64,000 nucleotides of DNA from Lachnospiraceae bacterium UBA7205. GTDB lineage: Bacteria > Bacillota > Clostridia > Lachnospirales > Lachnospiraceae. Both the position numbers and the translations under genes were made by a program. This document shows positions 50,572 to 60,281 of the stretch, piece by piece; positions within the stretch are counted from its first letter, which is position 1, and each line of letters begins with the position of its first letter. The notes under the pieces are model-generated. The model did no database searches. It was given only the letters and a program-made list of their open reading frames with translations, and was not told the DNA's origin. Location: contig DKUL01000036.1 in NCBI GenBank assembly GCA_002490665.1, positions 57,079-121,078 of the forward strand. Direction: 5' to 3'.

Positions 50572-50998
50572 TAAGAAGAATTTTCTGCCGACAGTGTGCG
50601 TGATTTATACCATCATGTCCGTGGGCAAAATCCTGATCGAGGCAGTAACACAGGGGAAGTACGGCAATGACCAGGCGAATTCGCTGACAATGCTGCTGCT
50701 TTCTTTTCTGGGGACGCTGGTTTTGTCCCAGCATTACAGACTGTCCCAGCTTCCGCTGCTTCTGGTGGCAGTTTTGCAGTATGCGGTTCTGATTATGGCA
50801 GTCATGCTGTTTACATGGGTATCGGGGCACTTTACACAGCTGCATCCCAATGCATATATGGATATGTTCCGGTCGTTTACGGTTCCCTATGGGATTGCTG
50901 CACTGGTGTATTATATCTCGCTGTACATGGAGGTACAAAAGGCGAATCAGTTGTTGAAGCAGATAAAGGAAGATGTAAGGGATGAAAACAAGAAATAA
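50558..50998 (+). CDS. DUF3021 membrane protein
   Basis: A 146-residue protein with four membrane helices (FLPTVCVIYTIMSVGKILI, SLTMLLLSFLGTLVL, LLLVAVLQYAVLIMAVMLF, YGIAALVYYISLYM), the layout of DUF3021 partners of LytTR regulators, which they are thought to restrain at the membrane. The ATG at 50558 lies behind GGGAGGG inside the end of the LytTR gene. It overlaps the next gene by 17 bases. Confidence 0.87.
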   Translation: MKLIDKKNFLPTVCVIYTIMSVGKILIEAVTQGKYGNDQANSLTMLLLSFLGTLVLSQHYRLSQLPLLLVAVLQYAVLIMAVMLFTWVSGHFTQLHPNAYMDMFRSFTVPYGIAALVYYISLYMEVQKANQLLKQIKEDVRDENKK

Positions 50999-51644
50999 GA
51001 AATTAGGATGGGATATGTTTGGACTGGGACTTACCGCGTTTGGCGGTCTTGGCATGGAGATTCTCTATGCGTTTTTCCTGGAACCGCTTCTGTATGGGGC
51101 ACAGGCATCGGACTGGTCGGATGGACAGAGTATCGCGCACTGGATTCTGACCTGTGCGACATGGGGATGCATCGCGTTCTGGATTGTGCGCTCGGCAAAG
51201 AAAAACTATGATTTTGACATTTTTGCAGTGTGTGGGACCATGCGGACATGGCAGTGGGCAGCAGCTTTTTTGATGGTAGCGGCAGCAATTGCCATACAGT
51301 GTCTTGACTGGGGCGGGGTAAAATGCATCCGGGAATGGCAGCATCTCGGCGTGGTGAAGTTTGTGTTCCAGTATCTCTACTATGCCTTTGAAACCGTACT
51401 GTTTCTGCTGATTATTGTGTTTGCGCAGAAATCCTTTGAGGTGTGGCTGGGGCATGAGAACATTCCTTACGGCGGCATTATATGCGGGCTGACATGGGGG
51501 CTTGGGCACGCCCTGACAAAAGGCAGCCTGCTGATGGGGCTGACAGGAATCCTTTGGGGGATTGCGCTAGGGGCATCCTACCTTGTTGTTAGCAAAAATA
51601 TCAGGAAAGCGTGGGTTGTTTTGTTTTTGATGTTTGCAGTCTGA
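50982..51644 (+). CDS. Polytopic membrane protein, possibly CPBP-related
   Basis: A 220-residue protein with about six membrane segments. AFETVLFLLIIVFAQ and ICGLTWGLGHALTKGSLLMG resemble the two motifs of CPBP intramembrane proteases (Glu in one helix, His in another), but the paired Glu and Arg of active enzymes are missing, so it may be non-catalytic or unrelated. Third gene of the LytTR operon. Confidence 0.55.
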   Translation: MKTRNKKLGWDMFGLGLTAFGGLGMEILYAFFLEPLLYGAQASDWSDGQSIAHWILTCATWGCIAFWIVRSAKKNYDFDIFAVCGTMRTWQWAAAFLMVAAAIAIQCLDWGGVKCIREWQHLGVVKFVFQYLYYAFETVLFLLIIVFAQKSFEVWLGHENIPYGGIICGLTWGLGHALTKGSLLMGLTGILWGIALGASYLVVSKNIRKAWVVLFLMFAV

Positions 51645-51706
51645 CGTGCGCCGCTTCTGCGGCATACTTTCATGCATTATACGCATTGTGCATGGGCTGC
51701 ACATAA

Positions 51707-51742
51707 AGGACAGGGCAGGCGCAGCCTTGCTCTGTCCTTGGC
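51707..51742 (-). terminator. Hairpin after the minus-strand chemoreceptor
   Basis: GGACAGAGCA and TGCCCTGTCC pair with one mismatch, and on the minus strand TTTAT follows. Confidence 0.45.
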
Positions 51743-51755
51743 ATGGTTTGAACCG

Positions 51756-53783
51756 TTACTGGATGCGGAACTGGCTAATCAGGCGGTTCAATGTCTGGGA
51801 CTGTTCCGACAGCGCATTGGAGATGCCGGCGCTCTCTTCGGCGGCATCAGAGTTTGCCTGAATGACCCTGGAGACCTCCTTAATCCTGTTTTCCACGGAG
51901 ACAATCATCTCCGACTGCTGTACGCTGGCAAGTGCAATTTCATCCATCTGTATTTTGATGGACTGGATACATTCGTTGATTACCTGCATTGCGGAGATGG
52001 CAAGGTTTGTGGATTCGGTGCCGGTCTTGATGTCATGGATGGAATGACCAATCAGTGCGCTGGTGTCCTTTGCCGCGTCTGCTGACTTGGCAGCAAGGCT
52101 GCGCACCTCGTCGGACACGACGGCAAAGCCCTTTCCGGCTTCGCCTGCGCGGGAAGCCTCAATGGAGGCGTTGAGCGCAAGGATATTTGTCTGGAAGGCA
52201 ATGTCCTCAATGGTTTTCGTGATGCTGCTGATTTTTGCCGAGGACTGGTCAAGGTTTCTGGTGGCAAGGATGAGCTGCTCCATTTTGGTGTCTGCCTCGG
52301 CGGCATATCCTGTTGCGCGCGAGACAAGCTCGCTTGCATTGCTGCAGCGCACGGTGCTGTTTTGAATCTGCTTTGTGATATCCGTGATATTTGACACAAG
52401 CCCGGTAATGGATTCTTTCTGCTGCGCAGTGCCATGGGACAGTGACTGCGCCCCTGCCGACACCTGGTTTGCGCCGTTGTTTACTTTTTTTGCAATCTGT
52501 ATAATATCCCGCATGACATCGGTAAGATGGGTGCGGATGCTTTTGAGGCTCTCGGCAAGGACGCGGAAATCGCCAATATAATACGACTCGTTCTTTGTCA
52601 CGTCGACGGCAATGTTGCCGTCTGCCATCTCGCCAAGGATTCTGCCAATGTCGTCGATGGTCTTGCGCAGGCAGTCGCAGACGTGGTGGATTGTCTGTGC
52701 AATTAAGCCAATCTCGTCCTTTCTGCCATAGAAGGGGGTCAGCTCCTGGTCAGCGGAGAGTTCCAGTTTGCCGAGACGCTGGATTGCGTGTTCCATCACC
52801 ATCAGCTCCCTGCCCTCCCGAAACAGTATCATCAGGGTCACGAGGACGATGACCGCGCCGACGCTGGCACACAAAATGCCCACGGAGGTGCGCACTGTCT
52901 CCACCTCGCGGTAAACCTCCGCCGCGTCATCGCGCACCATAAAGACCCAGTTGCGATCCTTCAGATATTTATAGACAACAATCTGCTCGATTCCGTTTTC
53001 GTCCGCATAGGAGTATGCGCCAGCCTGGGTGCTGCCGTCCGCCTTGATGCGGCGCAGGATTTCCTGGTAGCCTTTGTCGGTTGTCTGGGTGTTTAAGAAT
53101 GTTTCGTTCTCATGGTACAGGTATGTACCGGTTTCTACGTTTAAAAATACATACTCGCTGCTTGGAAGCCCCTCGATGTTCAGGTCGAGCAGGGCATTCA
53201 TCAGTTGGCTGGCAAAAACGCCTGCCCCTACATATCCGATGCATTCCTGACCGTCAAAAATAGGATAGTACATGGAGAGTATCATGCTTCCGGTGCCCGG
53301 GGACTTCATGATGCCCAGATTGGTCAGCTGCGGCTGTGCCAGGATGGTATTGTGAAATTCTTCCAGTGAGTCGCCGCTTCGTGTGGTCATGCCGATTGCC
53401 TGCTGGGAAGTGTGTGTCAGCACATAGGTGGAGGGTGTGGCGATATACAGACCCTCAAAAATTCCCTTGACGGCGGCAAAGTCCTCGGTGTACTGCTGCG
53501 CCTTTGACAGCAGTGCGGGATCTTTGGGATGCGCAAGGAGCGCATGCACTTCGCTGCCAAGTGCGAAGGCAGTCATATATTCCTCTGCGGAAGTCACATA
53601 GTCATTGATAATGGATGCCCGCGATTCCACGGCGTCGGTCATCTGGTTGGTGATATTGTTTTCGACCATGGCGGCGACGCGCCCGGACACGATGAACCAG
53701 AGCAGCAGCAGTCCCGAAAAGGTAATGATGGTGGTGAGAATGCTGATGCGTGTGGCGAGTTTGCGATTTGCCAGAAATTTCAT
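51756..53783 (-). CDS. Methyl-accepting chemotaxis protein with dCache-type sensor
   Basis: A 675-residue classic chemoreceptor: membrane segment 1 ([20 protein letters not shown]), an extracytoplasmic domain of about 260 residues resembling Cache ([20 protein letters not shown], then [14 protein letters not shown]), membrane segment 2 ([20 protein letters not shown]), HAMP, and the signalling domain with tip [20 protein letters not shown]. The ATG at 53783 follows AGGGGGAATCTT; the frame extends upstream without a site. Ligand unknown, small organic acids or amino acids being common for Cache. Confidence 0.95.
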   Translation of the reverse strand: MKFLANRKLATRISILTTIITFSGLLLLWFIVSGRVAAMVENNITNQMTDAVESRASIINDYVTSAEEYMTAFALGSEVHALLAHPKDPALLSKAQQYTEDFAAVKGIFEGLYIATPSTYVLTHTSQQAIGMTTRSGDSLEEFHNTILAQPQLTNLGIMKSPGTGSMILSMYYPIFDGQECIGYVGAGVFASQLMNALLDLNIEGLPSSEYVFLNVETGTYLYHENETFLNTQTTDKGYQEILRRIKADGSTQAGAYSYADENGIEQIVVYKYLKDRNWVFMVRDDAAEVYREVETVRTSVGILCASVGAVIVLVTLMILFREGRELMVMEHAIQRLGKLELSADQELTPFYGRKDEIGLIAQTIHHVCDCLRKTIDDIGRILGEMADGNIAVDVTKNESYYIGDFRVLAESLKSIRTHLTDVMRDIIQIAKKVNNGANQVSAGAQSLSHGTAQQKESITGLVSNITDITKQIQNSTVRCSNASELVSRATGYAAEADTKMEQLILATRNLDQSSAKISSITKTIEDIAFQTNILALNASIEASRAGEAGKGFAVVSDEVRSLAAKSADAAKDTSALIGHSIHDIKTGTESTNLAISAMQVINECIQSIKIQMDEIALASVQQSEMIVSVENRIKEVSRVIQANSDAAEESAGISNALSEQSQTLNRLISQFRIQ

Positions 53784-54547
53784 AAGATTCCCCCTGTGAT
53801 TGGAAAATACCTTATTTTTCCCATTTGATGACGGTATTTTCCATATTTCTACTATATTGCAAAAATATTTTACCACGAGATTTTTCATTTTTCAAGGAGG
53901 GTTACCGTTCACTCCGTTCCAGTAACAGGTAAAAATCCATTAAAGAATCAGACGCTTGAGCAGGCACACATTACAAGATTCCCCTTGATATTCTTCATGT
54001 ATATGAGAGCTGGGGATTATGCGGCGCTGTAAACAAAGCTCTGCCGGGAGGACAATATCGCCATGACACCGTACAGTGCGTTGGCGGGGGGCAGACTTGC
54101 AAGGCTCCTCGGTGAAACCTCTAGGCGTTTGCAGGAGGACAGTTATGCGCGACTGAAATACGACACTGCCGCAGGGCAGGACAGGGCGATTATTGACAGC
54201 GTTATTTGGAGAGGTGTGGAGCAGGGAGGAAAAGCTCTCCCAGAGAGACCGTTCCCTTGTGACGGTGGTATCGTTAATGTCGCAGGGACTGGGATATTTG
54301 TTCTGTTTGCCGTCCGCCATATATTGAATTGGAGATGGCATAAAAATATATTTCAGGGTAAATATCTGCTAGTGTTATGTCTCTTTTTTATACATTATAT
54401 ACAAAAAATAGTAGGAAAAACAGGCTCCATATGTTATGATTATAGTAGTCTGATTGTGCGGATGTTGTGCGTAATCAGTAAAATGTGATACTGGCGGTCG
54501 AAGAGGATGGACTGAAACAATGTTGTAAGATATGGAGGGCACGGATT
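53784..54547. other. Long gap with gene decay
   Basis: No intact gene is seen in these 764 bases. Frames of 130-140 codons exist on both strands, but their composition (Arg, Ser, Cys and Pro rich, no family likeness) and lack of ribosome sites argue against them. One plus-strand segment, 54157-54327, is a recognisable fragment of a carboxymuconolactone decarboxylase. The stretch before the FIST gene is AT-rich and should hold its promoter. Confidence 0.6.
54157..54327 (+). pseudogene. Fragment of a carboxymuconolactone decarboxylase family gene
   Basis: One frame reads LLTALFGEVWSREEKLSQRD, then RSLVTVVSLMSQGL, the conserved core of CMD/AhpD-like proteins (FGEVWSRxxLSxRDRSLVTV pattern). A stop lies 10 codons upstream, and after the core the frame changes to unrelated sequence and stops, so the catalytic Cys-His half is missing. 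A GCAGGAGG site with ATG at 54145 precedes the upstream stop and may be the relic of the original start region. Confidence 0.6.
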
Positions 54548-55621
54548 ATGAAATTTACATTTGGCAGCAGCAAGAAGGGGGATGTGGCAGAGGCGTTAAG
54601 CGGCATCAGGGAGCCTGCCGCACTGTTTTTTTCTGTTGCGGGTGAGGAGATGCTTGAGCACGCTGCAATGGAAATCGAAAAGAAATTTCCCGGCATTCCG
54701 TCTATAGGCGGTGTTGGACAGGCATACATAGACAAACAGTTTTTTGACGCAGGCATCACTGTGACCGCGATGAAGGATGATGTTAAGGTTGTGGCGGATG
54801 TCCTGGAGCAGGCGTCTGTCATGCCCATCAAGTATATCAGGCGTCTTGAAAATGCCGTCAAGGCAGTCGGCGGCGAGCGGGGAAGGACGGCATGCTTTGA
54901 CATCTGCTCGGCGGGTGCCGATGTCCGCGCCGTCACGACGCTGTCAAACTATCTCTGCCGCGCGGGCTACGACCTTGCGGGCGGTACGAGCAATTCGTCT
55001 GCGGTTGCATGCAACGGAAAAATTTATCAGGATGCATGTGCGTTTTTTCTATTTAAAAACCTGAAAGGGAGAATTAAGTCCTATAAGGAAAATATCTACG
55101 TTCATCCGCAGGGAACGGAAAAGCAGTTTATGGTGACGGATGCAGATCCAAAGTCCTATAAAATCCGTACATTGGAAAATGTATCTGCCGAGAAGGTCTA
55201 CACTTCCGAACTGGGAATCAGCAGGGACAAAATTACCACGCAGACATTTAAAAATCCGTTTGGGCATGTCTGCGATTCTGATACATACATTGTCTCCATC
55301 AAGGGAGTCGAGGCGGACGGCAGCATTACGACGTTCCGCCCTGCGAACAAGATGGACTTCCTGATCATACTGAGTATGGGAGATTACAGGGAGGTGGTTC
55401 AGGATACCATCGCAAGGATTCGGAAGGATTTGGGCGGCGCCTCGGCCGTACTCTCTGTCAACTGCCTGTTTCGGTATATCATGTTTAACGACGAGCATTA
55501 TTGGGACAGTTATCTTGCCGAGATGTGCCGCAATTTCTCACATGCGGGCATGGTCGGCGTGGGTGAGCACTACAATACGCAGTTTGTCAACCAGACGATG
55601 TGCTGCCTTGCATTCGAGTAG
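54548..55621 (+). CDS. FIST-domain sensory protein
   Basis: A 357-residue soluble protein with FIST N and C domains: FSVAGEEMLEHAAMEIEKKF, the segment GIPSIGGVGQAYI, YDLAGGTSNSS and, in the C part, ILSMGDYREVVQDTI and CLFRYIMFND, ending VGVGEHYNTQFVNQTMCCLAF. FIST domains are thought to bind small ligands such as amino acids and to feed chemotaxis or two-component pathways. The next gene, 71 bases on, encodes a soluble MCP-like signaller, which supports this. Confidence 0.88.
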   Translation: MKFTFGSSKKGDVAEALSGIREPAALFFSVAGEEMLEHAAMEIEKKFPGIPSIGGVGQAYIDKQFFDAGITVTAMKDDVKVVADVLEQASVMPIKYIRRLENAVKAVGGERGRTACFDICSAGADVRAVTTLSNYLCRAGYDLAGGTSNSSAVACNGKIYQDACAFFLFKNLKGRIKSYKENIYVHPQGTEKQFMVTDADPKSYKIRTLENVSAEKVYTSELGISRDKITTQTFKNPFGHVCDSDTYIVSIKGVEADGSITTFRPANKMDFLIILSMGDYREVVQDTIARIRKDLGGASAVLSVNCLFRYIMFNDEHYWDSYLAEMCRNFSHAGMVGVGEHYNTQFVNQTMCCLAFE

Positions 55622-55692
55622 TGGTGAGGAATGTGTGACAGTTGGTTTTGCATGGCATTCTGTTACGGAAATGTTTATTAGGAGGAAAAAAC

Positions 55693-56643
55693 GTGTTGGG
55701 ATTATTTGGAAATAAAACAGCAGAAAAAAGGGCAGCGGCGGTTGTAGTGCCGCAAAAGGAGCCGCAGTTTGACAAACATCCGCTGGATTATGCGCTGACA
55801 AGCGCCTGTCAGGTGGTGGATGAGCTGGCAGGCGATGTTTTTCAGACAACGCAGAAAATGCGGTATGCGAATGAACAGCTGGCAGGACTGCAAAGTGACA
55901 TTATTGGTCTGCGGGACGACATAAACGCAATGGATGATGGATTTCAGGAAATCACGGCGGCAGCGGACAGGTTCAATGATGTGGAGACGGAGATTGACCA
56001 GTCGGTGGCGGATGCGCAGCGCCAGATGGAGTGTCTGCGTCAGGGCGCCAGCTCGGTAAAGGAGAATTTCAAGAACATGACGGCGACCTTCGGACAGCTT
56101 CAGGAGGCGCTGGACAAAATCCGCAACAGCCTGTCAGGCATCAGCGAGGTTGCAGACCAGACGGACCTTCTGTCGCTGAATGCAAGCATTGAGGCGGCAA
56201 GGGCAGGTGAGCAGGGAAAAGGTTTTGCGGTGGTTGCGGAGGAGGTCGGCAAGCTTGCAAAGATGAGCCAGGATATGGTTGAGGGCATCCACGCGTGCAT
56301 TGCGGAGGTCGAGCAGAAAAGCAGCGAACTGAACAAGTTTATACAGGCATCTGACGAGGCGATACTTGGCAGTATCAGGAGCATGGAGGAGACCGGAAGG
56401 TATTTTGATGACATCAAGGAGCGCGCTTCGGGCACGTCTGCGGTTCGGGATGCGATTGACAATGCCGTTGAACAGAACCGTGCGTATGTCAGGACGGTTC
56501 AGGACTCGCTTACGTCCACGGCGGGAATTTACGGTGACATCATGGACAGGATGGATATCGATGACAGCAAAAAGGGTGTGCTGATGGAGGCGTTTCAGCA
56601 TATCATTGAGCAGGCGGTTGCCATGGTGGCGGAGCTGCCATAG
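55693..56643 (+). CDS. Soluble methyl-accepting chemotaxis-like protein
   Basis: A 316-residue cytoplasmic chemoreceptor without any membrane segment. After a short N-terminal helix, a coiled coil leads to the signalling tip [20 protein letters not shown] then RAGEQGKGFAVVAEEVGKLA. It starts with GTG 6 bases after AGGAGG. It probably takes its input from the FIST protein encoded just upstream. It ends 20 bases before a convergent hydrolase gene. Confidence 0.9.
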   Translation: MLGLFGNKTAEKRAAAVVVPQKEPQFDKHPLDYALTSACQVVDELAGDVFQTTQKMRYANEQLAGLQSDIIGLRDDINAMDDGFQEITAAADRFNDVETEIDQSVADAQRQMECLRQGASSVKENFKNMTATFGQLQEALDKIRNSLSGISEVADQTDLLSLNASIEAARAGEQGKGFAVVAEEVGKLAKMSQDMVEGIHACIAEVEQKSSELNKFIQASDEAILGSIRSMEETGRYFDDIKERASGTSAVRDAIDNAVEQNRAYVRTVQDSLTSTAGIYGDIMDRMDIDDSKKGVLMEAFQHIIEQAVAMVAELP

Positions 56644-56663
56644 GCACATACTGTCGGTTTCTC

Positions 56664-57494
56664 TTATCTATCCCGCCCGAAAAAATTCATGACCCGGCGG
56701 TTAAAATCGTGTGCTTCCTCGTAGGCAGCGTGGCCAAGCCCTTCATAGAGATATAGCTCGCTGTCCTTGATTTTGCCGGCAAGCTCAGCCGAGGCGTCCG
56801 CGCCGACAATTTTGTCGCAGCTGCCGCCAATGACCAGCGTAGGGCATGAAATACGGTCTAGCAAATCGTATGCATCATGACTTGCGCAGGCGCCAGCCTG
56901 TGTGAGAAAGCGCCCGAAATCTTTTGGCTTTCCTATTTTACAGAGCACTGGGTAGAGACGGCGGTATTTTTTGAGATATGCTTCAGAGTACGATTTTTCG
57001 GCAATATCAATCATCAGCGCCCTGTAATCCCCTTGTCTGGCAAAATCAATCCAGTCCGAAATGACCATCTGTACAGTCGCATTCTGTCTGGACAGCGTGA
57101 CAGCCAGCACGAGCCTGTCGACAAGCGCCGGGTGGTCGATTGCCAGATACTGTGCAATCATGCCTCCCTGGGAGACACCAAGGATGTCTGCACGCTCGAT
57201 GTCGAGCGTCTTTAAGGCAAAGGCGAGGTCTTCTGCCATTTTCCTTGTAGAATATTGTGTGTTCCATTCCTGATATTTTTCCAGGTTATTTTTCCGGCTG
57301 AAAATATAGACTTTGTAATCCCTGGCGTACATTCTGTAGGAGAATGCCATTGCGGCAGCCATGCCCTTCACGGTCGTCAGCCCGTCGCCAAGCCCGGGAA
57401 TCATGACCAGGGGGGTGTTCCCCGTGCCAAACGTCACATAGTCCATGTCGGTATCTTCAATGCGGACAGAGCCGCCAGAGGCATTCCAGAACAT
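56664..57494 (-). CDS. Alpha/beta-fold hydrolase
   Basis: A 276-residue cytoplasmic hydrolase. The oxyanion region is [12 protein letters not shown], the nucleophile serine is in [15 protein letters not shown], the acid in [11 protein letters not shown] and the histidine in [10 protein letters not shown]. The lid (residues 150-200) is helical. The start ATG at 57494 lies behind AAAGGGGAG; the longer upstream frame has no site. Substrate unknown; ester or lactone hydrolysis is the usual activity. Confidence 0.9.
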   Translation of the reverse strand: MFWNASGGSVRIEDTDMDYVTFGTGNTPLVMIPGLGDGLTTVKGMAAAMAFSYRMYARDYKVYIFSRKNNLEKYQEWNTQYSTRKMAEDLAFALKTLDIERADILGVSQGGMIAQYLAIDHPALVDRLVLAVTLSRQNATVQMVISDWIDFARQGDYRALMIDIAEKSYSEAYLKKYRRLYPVLCKIGKPKDFGRFLTQAGACASHDAYDLLDRISCPTLVIGGSCDKIVGADASAELAGKIKDSELYLYEGLGHAAYEEAHDFNRRVMNFFGRDR

Positions 57495-57642
57495 AAGTGT
57501 ATTCTCCCCTTTCGAATCCTTTGAGCTGCCTTTTATCATAGCATAGAATGTGCGGGCGTGCAAGCGTACGCTGACGCGGATATAGATGAATTGTTTTGTA
57601 TTGGCTTTTGGACGAAATGTTGTAGTAAATTGATGGATAATA

Positions 57643-57651
57643 TGGTATAAT
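57643..57651 (+). promoter_or_regulatory. Extended -10 promoter element
   Basis: TGGTATAAT is an extended -10 sequence 130 bases before the zinc-ribbon gene; no good -35 box is paired with it. A small hairpin, GCATA-TTTCCT-TATGC, follows at 57662-57677. Confidence 0.45.
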
Positions 57652-57782
57652 TACCCAAAGTAGCATATTTCCTTATGCGGCTGTGTGCATGACTTTATAC
57701 TGAGTGGTCATGTGCATTATATTATAGCCGGTATGGGGCGGAATGGGCAGCTTGTTGTATCACAGGAAGAGGGGGATGCTGT

Positions 57783-58241
57783 ATGGATACAAAAATATTC
57801 CAGTATGCACAGATTTATGATGTGCCGACCGTCTGTAAAAGCTGTGGCGGCGTGTTGGTTTACAGGGGGCTGGGTGAGTACCGCTGCGAAAAGTGCAGGG
57901 GAAAGGACTTTGACAATTATGGGAAAACACGCAATTATATTGAGAAAAACCCGGGCGCGTCGGCGGTGGACATTGAGAAAAATACGGGCGTGAGCAAAGT
58001 GGCAATCCGGGAAATGCTAAAGGAGTCGCGCTTTGAGATTGTCGAGGGAACGAAATCCTTTCTGCGCTGCGAGGGCTGTGGTAAGGAAATCCGCAGCGGG
58101 CGTTACTGTGAAAAGTGTGAGAAGGACATTCATCTGGCGATTGAACGGCAGCAGCGTGAGAAGCTGCGCGAAAATATACAGGGCTATATGCTGGAAAAGA
58201 GCGGTGAAAAGGGACAGAGGCGTTTTGTGCGCGATAAGTGA
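57783..58241 (+). CDS. Zinc-ribbon/helix-turn-helix protein, flagellar-operon-protein-like
   Basis: A 152-residue protein with two zinc ribbons, CKSCGGVLVYRGLGEYRCEK (then C) and CEGCGKEIRSGRYCEKC, around a helix-turn-helix, NPGASAVDIEKNTGVSKVAI. The order resembles the YvyF/TIGR03826 flagellar operon proteins, except that the first zinc ribbon is longer. It lies 36 bases before folD and may share its transcript. Function not established. Confidence 0.6.
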   Translation: MDTKIFQYAQIYDVPTVCKSCGGVLVYRGLGEYRCEKCRGKDFDNYGKTRNYIEKNPGASAVDIEKNTGVSKVAIREMLKESRFEIVEGTKSFLRCEGCGKEIRSGRYCEKCEKDIHLAIERQQREKLRENIQGYMLEKSGEKGQRRFVRDK

Positions 58242-58277
58242 TGGTAAGGAAAATATAAGACGAAGGAGAGGTATCCA

Positions 58278-59114
58278 ATGTATCAGATTATAGACGGAAA
58301 GAAAATTTCACAGGAAATAAAAGAGGAGCTGAAAGCACAGGTGGCTGTTTTAAAGGAACAGGGCAAAAACGTCTGCCTTGCGGTGATTCAGGTAGGAAAC
58401 GACCCGGCATCAAGCGTGTATGTCGGCAACAAGAAAAAGGCATGTGCGTATATCGGAATCGAGTCGCTTTCTTATGAGCTTCCTGAGGAGACGACCCAGC
58501 AGGAGCTTCTGGAGCTGGTGCAGAAGCTCAATGCGGACGACAAGGTCAATGGGATTCTTGTCCAGCTTCCGCTTCCGGAACAGATTGACGAGGGGAAAGT
58601 GATTCAGACAATCGCGCCGGAAAAGGACGTGGATGGATTCCACGAGAAGAATGTCGGTGCGCTCTGCGTCGGCAGCAAGGGATATGTTTCCTGCACGCCG
58701 CTGGGGATTATCCAGCTTTTGAAACGTTCGGGAGTTGAGATTGCCGGAAAAAACTGCGTTGTCATCGGACGCAGCAATATTGTGGGCAAGCCGATGGCAC
58801 TGTTATTGCTGCGGGAGAACGGCACGGTCACGGTCTGCCATTCGCGCACGCAGAATATCAGGGAAATCACAAGGCAGGCAGATATTCTGGTGGTGGCAGT
58901 CGGAAAGCCAAAGTTTATTGACGATTCCTATATAAAAGAAGGCGCTGTCGTCATTGATGTGGGAATCCACAGGGATGCGGACAATAAGCTCTGTGGCGAT
59001 GTCGATTTTGAAAAGGCGGCGCCGCACACAAGCGCCATCACACCGGTTCCGGGCGGTGTGGGACCCATGACCATCGCCATGCTGATGTACAACTGTGTGT
59101 CTTCTGTCAGCTAA
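58278..59114 (+). CDS. folD: Bifunctional methylenetetrahydrofolate dehydrogenase/cyclohydrolase
   Basis: A 278-residue one-carbon enzyme converting 5,10-methylene- to 10-formyl-tetrahydrofolate with NADP or NAD. Motifs: SSVYVGNKKKACAYIGI with the catalytic Tyr and Lys, PEKDVDGFHEKNVG, VIGRSNIVGKPMALLL, and TPVPGGVGPMTIAML. Length is normal. The start follows AAGGAGAGG. Its last 8 bases overlap the end of the convergent dus gene. Confidence 0.97.
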   Translation: MYQIIDGKKISQEIKEELKAQVAVLKEQGKNVCLAVIQVGNDPASSVYVGNKKKACAYIGIESLSYELPEETTQQELLELVQKLNADDKVNGILVQLPLPEQIDEGKVIQTIAPEKDVDGFHEKNVGALCVGSKGYVSCTPLGIIQLLKRSGVEIAGKNCVVIGRSNIVGKPMALLLLRENGTVTVCHSRTQNIREITRQADILVVAVGKPKFIDDSYIKEGAVVIDVGIHRDADNKLCGDVDFEKAAPHTSAITPVPGGVGPMTIAMLMYNCVSSVS

Positions 59115-60054
59115 GGAGCTCACATTCGCGGAACAGGCTGTTTACGGCAGTTTTATATTCTGTATAACCGGATGCCTTGCGTATCTTTTTGAGGTGTCTG
59201 TCAGATGCCGCAAAGCTTTCGCTGAGGTAAGTCCAAAGGTCTTTCATTTTGAACAATGTGGGTGTTTCGCCTGCCATCTGCGCGGCATAGCCCTCAAACA
59301 GTTCATCATGGAAGGCCTTTAATGTTTCTTTGTCTAAAGTCGGCGGCTTGGTGCCTTCTGCTGCCTTTAGCTGTGCAGCCAGCAGCGGATTCTTTAAAAT
59401 TCCACGCCCTATCATGACACGTTCCGTCTCCGGGGCAGTGTCCAGAAGAACCTTATATTTTTCTCTTGATGTGATGTCCCCATTGTAACAAAGCGGAATC
59501 GCTGGCAGCTTGGAGACGGCAGTAAGGTAAGTCTCCATGTGCGGCGTGAATTTGTAGAGTTCCTTTTGCAGGCGGGGGTGGATAATCAGTTCCTCGACCG
59601 GATATTTCCGGTAAATGTCAAGGATGCGTTCCCACTCGTCAACGGATGAAATGCCGATTCTGGTCTTGATGGAAATTTTAATCGGTGACCGTTCATAGAT
59701 TTCATACAGAAAACGGTCGAGTTCGTCAGGAACGCCCAGGAAACCAGCGCCGCGCTTTCTGGCGGTGACAGTGCCGGAAGGACATCCGAGGTTTAGGTTC
59801 ACTGTGCCGTAACCATACTCCGCAATCTTTTCTGCGATTTCCAGAAACTCTTCGGAACGGTTTGCCAGTATCTGCGGAACGACGGTCAGGGACTGGTTAT
59901 GCGCCGGCAGAATCTCGTTTCGCTCGCGGCGGTTCATTTTTTTGCTGGCAATAAATGGCGTAAAATACTTGTCAATGCCGCCGAAGTAATGGTTGTAGGC
60001 ATTCCTGTAAATATAGGTCGTAATCCCCTCCATCGGGGCAAGATAAAATTTCAT
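59107..60054 (-). CDS. dus: tRNA-dihydrouridine synthase
   Basis: A 315-residue FMN enzyme that reduces uridines in tRNA. It starts MKFYLAPMEGITTYIYRN (the family APMEGVT motif), and has VNLNLGCPSGTVTARKRGAG with the catalytic Cys, ISIKTRIGI, IIHPRLQKELY and CYNGDITS, then MIGRGILKNPLL. This is the DusA/B/C-like group often found in Clostridia. The ATG at 60054 follows GGAGG; the upstream frame is not needed. No terminator is visible between it and folD. Confidence 0.93.
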   Translation of the reverse strand: MKFYLAPMEGITTYIYRNAYNHYFGGIDKYFTPFIASKKMNRRERNEILPAHNQSLTVVPQILANRSEEFLEIAEKIAEYGYGTVNLNLGCPSGTVTARKRGAGFLGVPDELDRFLYEIYERSPIKISIKTRIGISSVDEWERILDIYRKYPVEELIIHPRLQKELYKFTPHMETYLTAVSKLPAIPLCYNGDITSREKYKVLLDTAPETERVMIGRGILKNPLLAAQLKAAEGTKPPTLDKETLKAFHDELFEGYAAQMAGETPTLFKMKDLWTYLSESFAASDRHLKKIRKASGYTEYKTAVNSLFRECELLS

Positions 60055-60281
60055 AACAATCCTCCATGCTGGGGGAAGGGTCATTCCCCGGCTTGATTCA
60101 TCATAACACAGGTTGCCGGATAAAGTCCATCACACACTTGATTTATATAGTTTTTTTAGATAATATAATAATAGCTTAATCAGTTTTTAATCTTTTCAAC
60201 ATTTTGGTTTAATTTTGATTGTTTATGATATCATCATCAGCTGAAAACAAAGAAAGTAATAATCAAAAAGGAGAAAAAGAA

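Noticed and set aside
54063..54488. A 141-codon plus-strand frame and an opposing 133-codon minus frame in the 53.8-54.5 kb gap
   Set aside because: A different frame of the same segment carries the conserved core of a carboxymuconolactone decarboxylase, so these longer frames are accidental.
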